Assembly: GCA_027943335.1 (NCBI GenBank)
Contig: BSBK01003564.1
Span: 126,501-190,500, forward strand
Length of the DNA stretch: 64,000 nt
Source: Chamaecyparis obtusa
Lineage: Eukaryota > Streptophyta > Pinopsida > Cupressales > Cupressaceae
Direction: 5' to 3'
Each line of letters opens with the position of its first letter. Position 1 is the stretch's first letter. Position numbers and translations under genes: made by a program. Positions 23,135 through 34,544 of the stretch are shown one piece after another. Under the pieces are notes generated by a model, which did no database searches, was not told the origin of the DNA, and was given only the letters and a program-made list of their open reading frames with translations.

Positions 23135-23341
23135 ATGTCAGATAATACAAGGGAATTTGATCAAAATTGGGAGACAAATGCTAGATTTTTGTCTAACTTT
23201 CAAAGAGAAGGCGATGAAAAATGTTGTTGTCCATGCAAGAGTTGTAACGACTTAGAGACAAGAAGAATCAAAATCAAAACAACAAAGAGCCTTTGTAAGG
23301 AGAATGGTCACATTGAAGGGGGGTTTGATTATCATCCATTG
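23135..23341 (+). pseudogene. CACTA transposase-associated domain (first exon)
   Basis: From the ATG, the exon shows a Cys-rich block CCCPCKSCND followed by KSLCKENGHIEGGFDYHP. This matches the N-terminal zinc-binding domain found in front of TNP2 (CPC..C, then HL...G....Y..W). A good splice donor, gtaagt, starts at 23342. The intron runs to the acceptor at 23447-23448 and itself holds a near copy of the exon end (attgaaggggggtttgatta). Confidence 0.75.
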
Positions 23342-23448
23342 GTAAGTTGTTTGTTATATTGTTTTCATAATTAATATACATATGAACCATGGAAGGAGGT
23401 TTGATTATCACATTGAAGGGGGGTTTGATTATCATCATTTTTATATAG

Positions 23449-23886
23449 GTCAATCTCCCTAGTGTAGTACATGATATGGACCACCACATCTCAGAGGAAC
23501 ATGGGGGTGTGAATATAGATGAACATTGAGGTGTGAGTATTGAAGTTAAAGATCATGATCCCATGGAAGATGATGATCATGCACCAGAAAACACATTTGA
23601 AGATGATGGTATGAATGCATTGATCATTGACACATTTGGTACTAGTGTTGTTGGTCCTGCTACTGCTGATGATGATGATGATTATGATGAGGATGACATT
23701 GATGTCATCCATGATATACCTCTACTTGAGAAGGTGAACACATACCTTTATGAAGGATCCCAATCTACACTTCTCTCTGTTGTATTGTTGTTGGTGAATT
23801 TGAAGGTTATGAATGGTTTATCCAACATAGAAATGTTACGTATGCTAAAGTTTGTCAAATACATCATTATAGTCTATAAAATGTAA
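23449..23886 (+). pseudogene. CACTA transposase, acidic linker exon
   Basis: This exon continues the CACTA gene. It has an acidic stretch (AD followed by five Asp, then YDEDDID) and a segment LYEGSQSTLLSVVLLLVNLKV, which matches the conserved position before the TNP2 core where a Leu-rich helix leads to LK..NG.SN. An early TGA at 23527-23529 breaks the frame. The following intron probably ends at 23946. Confidence 0.65.
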
Positions 23887-23946
23887 AACATGTACCATTA
23901 AGATTTTTTATAGTAATGATTTATATTTTTTGTTGTATATTGATAG

Positions 23947-24424
23947 ATGAGTTTCTGTTACCACCATCAAATGTTCTCCCTTGCTCGTACTGAGAATTAC
24001 GTGCCACTATATTGGAATGGAGTATCAAGCAATAGATGATTATCCTGAAGATCATGTTATTTATCATAAAGAACATGAAAATGAAATAGAATGCCTTGAA
24101 TGCCATATGAGAAGATATTGAGATGATCAAATGACAAAAAAGGTGCCTCGCAAGGTTCTTTGTTACATCCCCATTATTCCACGTCTGACACAATTATTCA
24201 GGTGCAATAGCTTGGCACAATTTATGGATTACAATGCATGCATAAGGATTCAAGATGACATTATTTGAATTCCTACAAATGGTTCATCATTTATGGACAT
24301 AGAGGAAAAGTGGCCACACTTTAAAGAAGAACCTTGAAATCTTAGGCTTTCTCTAGCAAGTGATGGAGTCAATCCATTTGGAGATATGAGATCTTTTCAC
24401 TCGATGTGTCAATCCATTTTTATG
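23947..24424 (+). pseudogene. TNP2-type transposase core, first part
   Basis: The key motifs are MEYQAIDDYPEDHVIY, the Cys pair CLECHMRRY, then KVPRKVLCYIPIIPRLTQLF and NLRLSLASDGVNPFG. The last contains the first catalytic Asp of the TNP2 DDE domain. One frameshift near 24010 and stops near 24119, 24266 and 24335 inactivate it. A donor gtatgt follows at 24425 and the acceptor is at 24509-24510. Confidence 0.85.
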
Positions 24425-24510
24425 GTATGTTATGGTAAATTCTAGTTGTACGTGATAATTTTAATTCTAACAATTAACATATTTAAGCCAATTATATCGT
24501 TATCTTGTAG

Positions 24511-25107
24511 GTCTTCAAACAAAGGGAAAATTTTCATGTCCAATGTGTTGTCCAAAGATGAAATCTCATCATTCAAAAAGTTTAAGAAAGAAGGTGTTTG
24601 ATGAGTATAGGCACTTCCTCCACAGAAATCATAAGTATCGAAGTGCGAAAAAACATATTTTCAATAGGAAAGAAGAGACTACATCAAAGCCCCAAAGAAT
24701 GACACCTCACCTATGGAGGTTGAAATATAATATAATTCAAGGTAATATCGATCCACCTAATGGTTGATGTTTGGAAATTATATATTTCAATTGTTTTTTT
24801 GTTGGATAATTATGTAGTTGATGATCTTGAAGGTCATGAAAGCATCATTGACCAGCTTCCAAAGGGACTAAAATGTTATCCTAGAGAATTTAGTAGGCTT
24901 CCCTACTATGAGAAGCTACAAATTATGCATTTGTTTGATACTATGTATGTTGGAAAGAATATAATAGAGACACTGTGGAAAATATTGGATGGAAGGTGTG
25001 ACAAAGAAAAACTTGGCAAAATTTATAGTGACATTCATGATTCCAATCATGCAATGAAAAATATCATTGAATAAAATAGAAATGGAGACTAGATTAATAC
25101 AAGTTAT
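24511..25107 (+). pseudogene. TNP2-type transposase core, second part
   Basis: The exon resumes with TKGKFSCPMCCPKMKSHHSK and DEYRHFLHRNHKYRS..HIFNRKEE, the conserved Cys/His block and RRFL..H..R motif of TNP2. It continues to KIYSDIHDSNHAMKNIIE. The chromovirus target site gttat (25103-25107) ends this half; the gene resumes at 39482. Confidence 0.8.
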
Positions 25108-25956
25108 TGATGTAGGAGCATCTTGGGTGTAAGAGCAATCTTGCATCACCCAAAAAAATTTATGTTTTTGTATTCAATAATGGTTATCTTGTGCAAAGCT
25201 GCTATTTATGGAAACTTTCTATTTTTAGTAAGTTGGTAATAAATGTCAAAATGTTCTTATTTTACATGTGGAGGTTCATCTCAGTCATATCAACCTGCCA
25301 GTAAAGTTTCATGGCTAGATTAGGTCTAGTTTTGAAGATATTGAAGATTTTCGATATTGGTAGCAGGGTATAGAAACTTTGAACTCAGTTTTGAAGGCTT
25401 TAGAGGCTCTAGATGAGGTCAAAAATTTGGGTGACAGGCACTTGCATGAGCCAAGCCTGTAGAGCGCTTCGTGGCCTTTTTAAAATGGGGTTATAATAGT
25501 CAATCGGGTCAACTGGTGATGACTTATGGTCTTCGTAAGTCAGGTCATCTGAAATAGTGGAAATTAATTTTCCTTCAAAATTTTTGTTCAGGTTTCAAAA
25601 GTTATTTTGAGGTGACTCTGATGTAATAAATTGAAAAATAAAATAATTCTAAGGTTGGTCGGCCCTAAGGGCTAAATTTCAGGAACCTTCTCAGGCGGTG
25701 GAAAATGCCTATATAAAGAAGGCCCGTAGTGTTGTCTAGGGTAGTTTTGGGTGGTAGATCTAGGTATTGATTTGAGACTTTGTCCTATAGAATATTATAA
25801 TGGAATGCCCATGTGGCTTTGCATATTGTAATTCTAAAAATTTGTAATTCCACATTTGTGGAGATAATAAGAAGCCAATTTTTTGTTCTTGCATATTGTT
25901 GTTGTTTCTTTGTTTCTATTATGTGTTTGTGGTATTAAGAGGAGCACCCTTCATCA
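25108..25956 (+). repeat. 5' LTR of the chromovirus
   Basis: The LTR starts TGATGTAGGAGC and ends CTTCATCA, so TGATG...CATCA are inverted. A TATA box (tatataaa) lies at 25710-25717. The first 120 bp differ from the 3' LTR at about five places, so the insertion is not recent. Confidence 0.95.
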
Positions 25957-25958
25957 AG

Positions 25959-25975
25959 TGGTATCAGAGTAGGAG
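25959..25975 (+). promoter_or_regulatory. Primer binding site of the chromovirus
   Basis: The sequence tggtatcagagtagg, two bases after the LTR, is complementary to the 3' end of initiator tRNA-Met. Confidence 0.85.
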
Positions 25976-26116
25976 TTCCTGAGTGTGTAAATAGATCACC
26001 AATTGTGAGGCAGTTTGCACTAGGATCATGGGTTAGGGTTTCTGTGTAAATAGATCATGGACTGTGAGGCAGTTTGCACTAGGACCATGGTTAGGGTTTC
26101 AGCACGCATCACAAAA

Positions 26117-27160
26117 ATGCCTCCATGAAGGGAATGTGGTGGAAGAGTTGGTGTTGTAACACCTGAGGTTAGAGTGCTCTAGAGATAAGTGCAAGCATTA
26201 CAAGAAGAGATTCCTAGAGGAATGAATCTTAATGTCAGAGATGAAAGTGAGGATGAAGCCAAAGAAGGAAATGATGATCAAGAAGAAGAAGGAAAAATTT
26301 TGAATCGAAAAGAAGAAAGGATTTTCCAGGCTATTTTCAAGATCGAAAAAAGACCTAAGATCGAGGTTCTAACATTTTCTGGAAATCTTAACCCAGAAGA
26401 ATTGATTGACTAGATCAATGAATGTGAAGAATATTTTGAGTATGAAGATATTGAGGATCTTGATAGGGTCAAATTCGCGAAGGCCAGACTAAAAGGTCAT
26501 GTGAAGATCTGGTGGCAAGAGATTCAATTGGAATGAAATAGGAGAGGGAAAGATAAAATCACAAGATGGGATCGGATGGTGGATAAATTGAAGTGACAGT
26601 TTATCCCTATTAATTATGAGCTTGACCTACTAAAGAAAATGAAAAGTTTGAAACAAGAAGGATGATCTATTCAAGAGTATACTAAGGCGTTCTATCAAAT
26701 CCTCATCAGAATAGGCCATGCAGAAGCTGATAAGGAGAAAGTTTCTCATTACCTTAATGGGTTGAGGCCAAGCATTCAGGAGGAGCTGAATCTGGTTCAA
26801 ATGAATAGTATTGAAGAGGCATACCAGTTTTCCCTAAAAGTGGAGGAAAAGCTAAACAAGAAGTTTGACAGAAAACAAAATGGAAGAGGTCATGGTGGAC
26901 AATCTGGTGGATGGTCATATGGAGGCCAAAATGAAGATTCAAAAAAGAAGGATGAGACCAGTAGCAGTCAAAATCAGAGAGGAAACAATTCCAATCATTT
27001 CCAAGATCAAAATAATAGAGATCAAAGAGGAAGAGGAAGGGGACAAGGTTTAGGAAGAGGAGGCTTTTGTGGAACATGTTTTCACTATGGAGAAGAAGGT
27101 CATAGGGCATTTGAATGTCCTCAATGCCAAGGAAAGATAGATAGGAGGAATGAAGGCTAG
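26117..27160 (+). pseudogene. gag: Chromovirus gag
   Basis: From the ATG a charged N-terminal region leads to the capsid-like part (LTFSGNLNPEELID, then a stop, then YFEYEDIEDLDRVKFAKARL and VKIWWQEIQL). A Gly/Arg/Gln-rich stretch and the nucleocapsid motif CGTCFHYGEEGHRAFEC follow at about 27070. In the family the second Cys follows FH; here it is Tyr (tat), so the knuckle is broken. Several TAG/TGA stops lie within the frame, e.g. near 26186, 26411 and 26535. Confidence 0.88.
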
Positions 27161-27990
27161 GCCAGAGTTGCACATGTAGATGAAGATGCCAGATCATCAA
27201 ATTCAGAAGATGCTAAAAGAGGAGAAATATTGATTAACATAAGAGTCCTACTGAGTGGTGAGAATGAACCTGAATAAAGGAGGAGCTTGTTTCACACTAG
27301 ATGCAAGTGTGAGGGTAAATGTTGTGATGTGATTATTGATAGTGGAAGCACTGACAATTTGGTGTCAGAAGAGATGGTGACAAAGTTGAAGCTCAAGAGA
27401 CAGAAACACCCACATCCATATCGGATTGCCTAGGTGCAGGATGACCACAAGGTCATGGTTAGTGAATAGTGCCTAGTAAAGTTCAAGATCAGTGGGTACC
27501 AAGATGAGGTACTACGTGATATCATATCTATGGATGCATGTCATATGTTGTTGGGTAGACCATGATAGTTTGATAGATGTACTGTACACAATGGTCATGC
27601 GAATACCTATTCCCTAACAAAGAATGGAGTGCGACATAAGCTAAAGCCATTGGAGGAGACTGAAGAAAAGGTATGTGGTAATGCAAGAATAACATTTGTT
27701 GATGGAAGAAAATTACTAGATGGTATGAGGCATGAGCATGTGTGTTTTGCTTTAATTCCAAAAGCTGGTAAAGAAGAAGTAGAGGATGTACTTGTAGAGG
27801 TTGTAGATTTGTCGAATGAGTTTCAAGATATTGTATTTGATAATGTACTTGATGGATTACCACCGCTAAGGAAGATTAGTCATCAGATGGATTTGATTCC
27901 AGGAGCTAATTTTCCAAATAAGGTAGCACATAGAATGACACCAGTAGAAAGTGAAGAGTTGAACAAACAAGTACATGAGTTATTGTAGAG
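27161..27990 (+). pseudogene. pol: Chromovirus aspartic protease
   Basis: The active site IIDSGSTDNLVS is at 27332-27367 and the second conserved loop HMLLGRP at about 27541-27561. This retropepsin would process Gag-Pol. Stops at 27431, 27467 and 27565 lie in the same frame. After it comes the usual linker with FVDGRKLL and LVEVVDLSNEFQDIVFD leading into RT. Confidence 0.87.
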
Positions 27991-28763
27991 GGGGTTGATT
28001 CGAGAGAGTCTGAGTCCCTGTGCCATACCAATTGTATTAGCACCAAATAATAATAGAGAATGGAGGATGTGTACAAACTCTAGAGCAATAAACAAGATCA
28101 CAATCAAGTATAGGTTTCTATTGCCACGAATGGATGATATTATGGATTGTTTGAGTGGAGCTATGTATTTCTCAAAGATAGATCTGAAGAGTGGATATCA
28201 CCAGATTTGGATTAGAGAAGGAGATGAATGGAAGACTACCTTCAAGACAAATTAAGGACTATATGAGTGGTTAGTCATGCCTTTTGGGCTAACCAATGCA
28301 CCGAGAACTTTCATGCGGCTCATGAACAAGGTTCTGAAAGAGTTTCTGGGTAAGTTTTTCATTGTTTACCTAGATGATATTTTGATCTTTAGCAAGACAT
28401 TGGAGGAACATATGATGGATATTCATATGGTGTTTGAGAAGCTGAGAGATGAGAAATTGTTGATTAATTTGAAGAAGTGCAGTTTTGTGAAGAAAGAGTT
28501 AGTGTGTTTGGGATTTGTAGTTTCAATAGAAGGTCTAAAAATGGACCCAAAGAAAGTACAGGCTATCCTTGAATGGCCTACTCCAAGGAGTGCTACTGAG
28601 GTAAGATCTTTTCATGGTTTGGCTAGCTTTTATAAAAATTTTATCAGAAATTTTAGCAGTATTTGTGGACCCTTGACTGAAACAATGAGAGGGGATAAAA
28701 AAGAGTTCAAGTGGACTAATGGGGTAGATAAGAGTTTTAAAATATTGAAACAGAATATTAAAA
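27991..28763 (+). pseudogene. pol: Chromovirus reverse transcriptase, split by copia
   Basis: The RT motifs are present: [19 protein letters not shown] (family CVDYRALNKIT), [14 protein letters not shown] with the first Asp, [17 protein letters not shown], and YLDD at 28367-28378. [26 protein letters not shown] and KEFKWT follow. In-frame stops lie near 27986 and 28253. The reading stops at KQNI where the copia element begins (28764) and continues at 36730 with [11 protein letters not shown]. Confidence 0.93.
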
Positions 28764-29975
28764 TGTTAGGAATGAGTGCTGAAGCCTTTGGCAGTCATTC
28801 TGTAGCTGTAGTTGTTGCATTCATGACTATGATTGTCATTGATGTCAACATAGTGATATTCTAGAGTTTAACAGAGAAGCAGGCACAGTTTTATTTTACA
28901 CACATGTTACATTGTAGATTGAGTTATGCCTAGTTGATGGTATATTCTCTAGTGTGTTATTAGCCTATGGTTAAGAGCATAAAAAATAAAATCATTTATT
29001 CATGAAAGTTATAAGCATTTTGGTGGAAGCAGTATTCTCGCAGTATTCCCGTGTAGCAGTTTTTGGTAATCGGAGGATATCTCCTAACCAGGATGGAATC
29101 TGATTCTACATAGTTAAAGGGAAGTTTGAGACTCATTTTTGGTGATGTGGTTCATAGCACAAACTTTTAGGTTACATGATTGGAAAGTTATTGTATCTGG
29201 AAGCCGACAATTTTATGTATATTTGATGTAGCATGTTGAAATTATTATTTTGTATTTGCATGCCAACTCATTTGTAATTATTTGAGTGTGGTATAAAGGA
29301 AGGAATTTTTTTCTTATTATGTATGAGGAATGTAATAGTTGTGATATGAAATTGTGAAAGTTGTGATGCGAATGTATGCATAAAGTGAAGAAAAGAGGTA
29401 ATTCAGTGATGAAGGAAGACTTGCGAAGTACGGAGATCTAAATTTGTGATCTTGTGTAGGAGAGAGTGTGGTTTTGGAACAGTGTGAAGGAGGTTACATA
29501 TTTCATATTATTCTATTGAATAATAATAAGATCTATTGGACAGCGAGTTCAGAGATCTTGCCTTGAAGCTGTTTGGGCAGTGGGTCCTTCTGTCTTCCAT
29601 AACTCCTAACAGGGTTAGAATCTTTTAACAGAGATTCAAAATCTCCTAATAGAGATTAATATGTACTGAATGTATTTCATAAGACTCCTAACAAGGTCCA
29701 TCCTCTAACAAGGACCTTTCATATTAGTGCATCATTTTATGGGCATCATTCCCACCAGGGTTTACTCTTTGATCAAGAGGTTCCCTAGTTAACATATCTT
29801 GTGTTATTGTGTTATTGTGTATGATTATCTTTCTATGGTTGGCTACTACATTAATTATATAGTTTAAATCTATTGAAGTTGATATTGAAGTTAATGATGA
29901 TAAATGGTTTAATTATCAGATAACTTATTCACCCCCCACCCTCTCAGTTATCTTGGTGGTCTTTACTTTCTAACA
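28764..29975 (+). repeat. 5' LTR of the plus-strand copia
   Basis: The LTR runs TGTTAGGAATGAG...TTTCTAACA. About four differences occur in the first 106 bp against the 3' LTR. Near its end it has ttcacccccc and then tcagttat, the C-run shared with the other copia-type elements here. Confidence 0.95.
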
Positions 29976-29977
29976 AT

Positions 29978-29989
29978 TGGTATTAGAGT
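29978..29989 (+). promoter_or_regulatory. Primer binding site of the plus-strand copia
   Basis: The sequence tggtattagagt, two bases after the LTR, differs from the tRNA-iMet complement (tggtatcagagc) by transitions only. Confidence 0.85.
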
Positions 29990-30031
29990 GGCAGGTCCTT
30001 GAAAAAGAAGTTTAACAAATTAAGGAGATCT

Positions 30032-31600
30032 ATGGAAAATTTTAGGAAAGAAAGCCCTAAGTTTGATGGAGTAAATTTTGACAGCTAGAAAGAAAAGATG
30101 AAGACACATCTCTTGTGTTTAGGATCAGGTTATTGGTTGATTACAAAAAATGAAAGGACTATAATTGAAGAATACAATCTTGAAACAAGTTCCAAAGATG
30201 AGGTAGATCTATTTGTGTAACATACTTGCAAGAGAAGCACTTTTATCAGCACTTCTAAAGAATGAATATAGTCAGGTAAAAGGTTTAACTAAATCTCATG
30301 ATATTTGGAAAGCTTTACATTCTACTTTTGAAGGTGATGAACATGCAAAGAAAGCTAGGTTCCATAATTGGATTTATGCATTTGAAGACATAAGAATGAT
30401 GGAAGATGAATCTATTAGAATCTATATTGGTAGGATGTCATAAACTGTTGTAGGAATAAAATCTTGTGGAGGTGAAAAGATAGAAAATGAAGTAATATGG
30501 AAGATTTTGAGAACATTGACACCGGTAATTAGGCAGACTACACAAATGATTGAACAAGTGATACCTTGTACACCAAAATTTTCAAGAGAGACTCTTCTTG
30601 GAAGATTGGAAGCAGCAGAAATGAATTTGAGATTATCAGGAGAGCTACCTAAAGTGGAGACAACATTTAGTGCTCTTAGCATCAGACCTACTTTGTCTAG
30701 AAGTACTAGTGTGAATGGAGATTATGCCAGTAGTAGCAGATCCAAATCTGATGAAGATAAGAAGATTGAAGAAGGTATTTCCTTGCTTGTGAAAATAGAA
30801 CTACATGGTAAGAAAATCTTTAAATGTTGGACATGTCAAGAATATGGTCATTTTGCATCTAAGTGTCCTAAGAGAGTTAAGATGTATAGGAACAATTTTA
30901 AGCCTAGAAGATCTAAAGAATGTTATTATGCAAATGATGAAGAAATTGAAGCAAGAATTGAAAGACATTTGAGTGATAGTGATAATGATAACTTTGATGA
31001 CATAGGATTTGTAGCAATTAAGGAAGAAAATTTTGAATCTGATATTAAAGAAGAAAAAGCCTTAGTTTCCCAAGTTGAAAAGAAAGCTAATTGGATTATA
31101 GATAGTGGTTGTTCACATCATATGACTGGTGATAAAGGAAAATTCATAAATTTTAACAATTATGATGGAGGAGTTGTTAGAGTTGGTAACAATGCACCTT
31201 GCTTGATTAAAGGTATAAGATCTATTACTCTTGATGGAAAGACTAATACTGATGATGTTTACTTTGTTGATGGATTGAAACATAATGTTTTGAGTGTTGG
31301 ACAGTTAGTGGAGAAGGGATATCAAGTTTGGTTTACTGAGAAAACTTGTGTGATTAAGGATAATGATGGAAATCTAATTGGAACTAGATCTAGAACTAGA
31401 GGTAATGTATTTCAGTTGAACCCTACTGAGATGACATGCTTGATTACTAAAATTGATGACAGTTGGTTATGGCATAGATGGTTGTGTCATATAAACTTTC
31501 ATAATATTGTGAAAGTAAGTTCTACACTTGCAGTAAGAGACTTACCTAAGATTATGAAGCCTATTAGCATGATTTTCAAGGAATGTGTGATGGCTAAGTA
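30032..31600 (+). pseudogene. gag-pol: Copia gag and protease
   Basis: Starts at ATG 30032 with ENFRKESPKFDGVNFDS, followed by a TAG where a Trp is usual. A frameshift near 30210 moves the reading to a second frame, which runs to 33449. The nucleocapsid knuckle CWTCQEYGHFASKC (30825-30866) is intact, as is the protease site WIIDSGCSHHMTGDK (near 31090). The integrase zinc region begins with LWHRWLCHINFHNI, where the first family Cys/His positions are partly changed, and ends FKECVMAK before a TAG at 31599. Confidence 0.9.
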
Positions 31601-32339
31601 GAAAAGGAGTTCATTTCCTAGCAAGAAGTTCACATCTACAGAGAAGTTGGAGATTGTTCATACAGACTTGAGAGGTCCTACTAGGACTAGAGGATTCTAT
31701 GGAGAAAGGTATTTTATGATTATTGTTGATGATTTTACAAGAATGATGTGGATTGCATTTTTGAAAGAAAAATCTGAAGCATTTGATAAGTTTAAGGTCA
31801 TGAAAAATAAAGTTGAGAATGAATCAGGAATGAGGATTAAATGTTTGAGATCCGATAGAGGTGGAGAATTTACATCTAAAGAGTTTAACACTTTTTGTGA
31901 AGTGAATGGTATTAAGAGACAATTATCAGCCCCTAGAACACCTGAACAAAATGGTACTGCAAAAAGAAGGAATAGATCAGTGACTGAAGGAGCTAGAGCT
32001 ATGTTATTTGAAGGTGATTTGGCAAAGACATTTTGGAGAGAAGCAGTGAATACAACAGTATATACAATGAACAGAGTAAAAATTAGAGTAGACATAGACA
32101 AGACACCTTATGAATTGTGGTTTGGACATGCACCCTCAATTAAGTATTTTAGAATTTTTGGAAGCAAATGTTATATTAAGAGAGATGATGATATAGGAAA
32201 GTTTGATCCTAGAAGTGATGAAGGAATTTTTCTTGGATATTCTTTGAAAAGAAAAGCATATAGATGTTACAATAAGAGAACTAAAACTATTGTTGAAAGT
32301 GCAAATGTAAAAGTTGATGAGAAGTTTAAAATTCAGTAA
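31601..32339 (+). pseudogene. pol: Copia integrase
   Basis: HTDLRGPTRTRGF holds the first Asp and RSDRGGEFTSKEF the second. The Glu of the usual NGVAERKN is Lys here (NGTAKRRN, codon aaa near 31960), so the D,D-E triad is broken. The later conserved part TPYELWFGHAP, FGSKCYIKRDDD and GIFLGYSLKRKAYRCYN is intact and closely matches the minus-strand copia. The frame ends at TAA 32337-32339. Confidence 0.92.
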
Positions 32340-32342
32340 AGA

Positions 32343-33449
32343 ATGCGTGATTATGAATCTAATGAAGGAACTAACCCTCAGCCTAACATTGAAACTACTG
32401 AACAATTTTATGAGACTGACAGTGAATCATTGAATGAAAGTCATGTTGAAGAAAATAGAGAAGAATCTAGAGAAGAATCTACAGTTGAAGAAAGATCAGT
32501 GAATATGACACCTAATAGGTATATATCAAGACATCATCCTATTGAGCAAGGTATTGGAAGTTTGGACAGAGGAATTATGACTAGAAAGAAGGTAAATTTA
32601 TGTTCAATTTCTCAAATTGAACCTAAGTCTACTAATGAAGCTTGTGAAGATGAACATTGGATTAAAGCTATGAAAGAAGAATTGGATCAGATTGAAAAGA
32701 ACAAGACATGGGAATTAGTCCCTAGACCTAAAGACAAAAATGTGATTGGAACTAAATGGGTATACAGGAACAAGATGAATGAACAAGGAGAAGTAATTAG
32801 AAACAAAGCAAGATTAGTATGTAAGGGATACTCATAGCAAGAAGGAATTGACTATGAAGAGACTTTTGCCCCTGTGGGAAGACTTGAAGTGGTAAGAATA
32901 TTTTTGGCTTATGCAGCATTTAAGAAATTCAAAGTGTATTAAATGGATGTGAAGTCAGTGTTTCTAAATGGTGAATTAGAGGAAGAAGTCTACATTGAGA
33001 AACCTGAAGGTTTTCCTTTGACTCAAGAAGCAGATATGGTATGTAAACTAAAGAAAGCATTGTATGGACTAAAGCAAGCACCTAGAACTTGGTATGCTAG
33101 ATTAGATAAGTATTTGTTAAAATTGGGATTTACAAAAGGAACAACTGATAGTAACTTATACACAAAAGAAATTGAGAATGGATTGTTAGTTTTGGTTATT
33201 TTTGTTGATGACATTATTTTTGGAGGAGAAGATGAAGCTAGTGACAAATTTGTTGATGAAATGAAGATAGAACTTGAAATGAGTATGATTGGAGAAATGA
33301 AATACTTTTTGGGATTAAAAATAACACAAAAAAAAGATGGTATCTTTATAAGTCAGACAAAGTACTTGAATGATTTGTTGAAAAGATTTGGTATGGAGAA
33401 TTGTAAACCAGTTGGAACACCTATGGTTATAGGACATAAACTATTCTAG
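32343..33449 (+). pseudogene. pol: Copia reverse transcriptase
   Basis: After a Glu/Ser-rich linker (EENREESREESTVEE) the RT begins: EDEHWIKAMKEELDQI, WELVPRPKDKNVIGTKWVY, then MDVKSVFLNGELEEEVYIEK with the first Asp, LKQAPRTWYARLDKYL, and FVDD at 33201-33212. In-frame TAG/TAA stops lie at 32835 and 32940. The frame ends near 33449, and a frameshift leads to the RNase H. Confidence 0.92.
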
Positions 33450-34155
33450 TAAAGATGAGATGCCATAAGTTGAGCAAAAGAAATACAGATCCATGATTGA
33501 TAGATTGTATTACTTGACACACACTAGACTAGATATACAACATTCATTTGGAATGGTAGCAAGATTTCAAGCCGAACCTAGAGAGTCACATTATGTAGCA
33601 GTAAAAAGGATATTGAGATATCTTAGAGGCACAATGGACTATGGATTGTGGTATGAAAATTATGATGATTTTACCCTATGTGCATATACTGATGCTGATT
33701 GGGGAGGTAGCATTGATGACAAGAAAAGCACTAGTGGTGGAGCCTTTTTTCTTGGAGGAAGATTAGTTTCTTGGTTGAGCAAAAAGAAAAATTGTATCTC
33801 ATGGAGTATAGCAAAAGAAAAATATGTTGTAGCAGCAAAAAATTGTAATCAAATAATTTGGATGAAGCAGATGTTGATGGACATTGGAATCAATTTTGAT
33901 GAGCCTATTGTCATATATTTTGATAATACAAGTACTGTTAGTGTGTCTAAGAATCCTATTTTACATTCTAAAAAAAAGCATATAGAGATCAAGTATCATG
34001 TTGTAAGAGAGAAAGTTGTAGAAAAAGAAGTCAGACTAGAGTACATCAGCACAAAGGAGCAGATAGCAGATATATTCACTAAACCTTTGCCTAAGGATAC
34101 ATTTGAGTATCTAAGAGGTATGCTTGGGGTTATGACCCAACCTACTTTTGAGTAA
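33450..34155 (+). pseudogene. pol: Copia RNase H
   Basis: The motifs are LYYLTHTRLDIQHSFGMVAR, VKRILRYLRGTMDYGLWY, YTDADWGGSIDDKKSTSGGA (first Asp), SIAKEKYVVAAKNC (family AEAEY; one acidic position is Lys), IYFDNTSTVSVSKNP (Asp) and ADIFTKPLPKDTFEYLR. It ends at TAA shortly after GVMTQPTFE. This region is one frame away from the RT. Confidence 0.92.
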
Positions 34156-34544
34156 TGATGTAGTTGGTTGCATCCGTCTAGTGGTTTATGGCCTTACCTA
34201 TTTTTTGGATTGGATGTTGGTACTTCCTCTATGGGGGAGTATGTGTATCTGAGCTAAGTCATTGAGGACTCTTGTGAATGTATTTTTTTCTGAATAGTGT
34301 CTTTTGACATTGAGCTATTGTTTGACATAGTGATAGCATTTCTATCATTGATGTCAATGGGGGAGAGAATCATGAAAAACATTGAGGAAACATTGAGGAA
34401 CTACATTTGTTGAAGAGATTGAATCAGATAACGAAGCAAGATTTGATTGATGATGAGTAGAAGTGTAGTTGAGCAGTAGTGATTGGATTTTTGGAACATT
34501 GGATGTTTTTCACCTATGTTTCCATCAATGCCAATGGGGGAGAT
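34156..34544 (+). promoter_or_regulatory. Copia 3' UTR with repeated polypurine tracts
   Basis: The tract next to the LTR is ccatcaatgccaatgggggagat (34522-34544). Two more copies of the atgggggag core lie upstream, at 34231-34239 and, with the longer context tcattgatgtcaatggggga, at about 34345-34364. Similar double tracts occur in the other copia-type elements of the window. Confidence 0.75.
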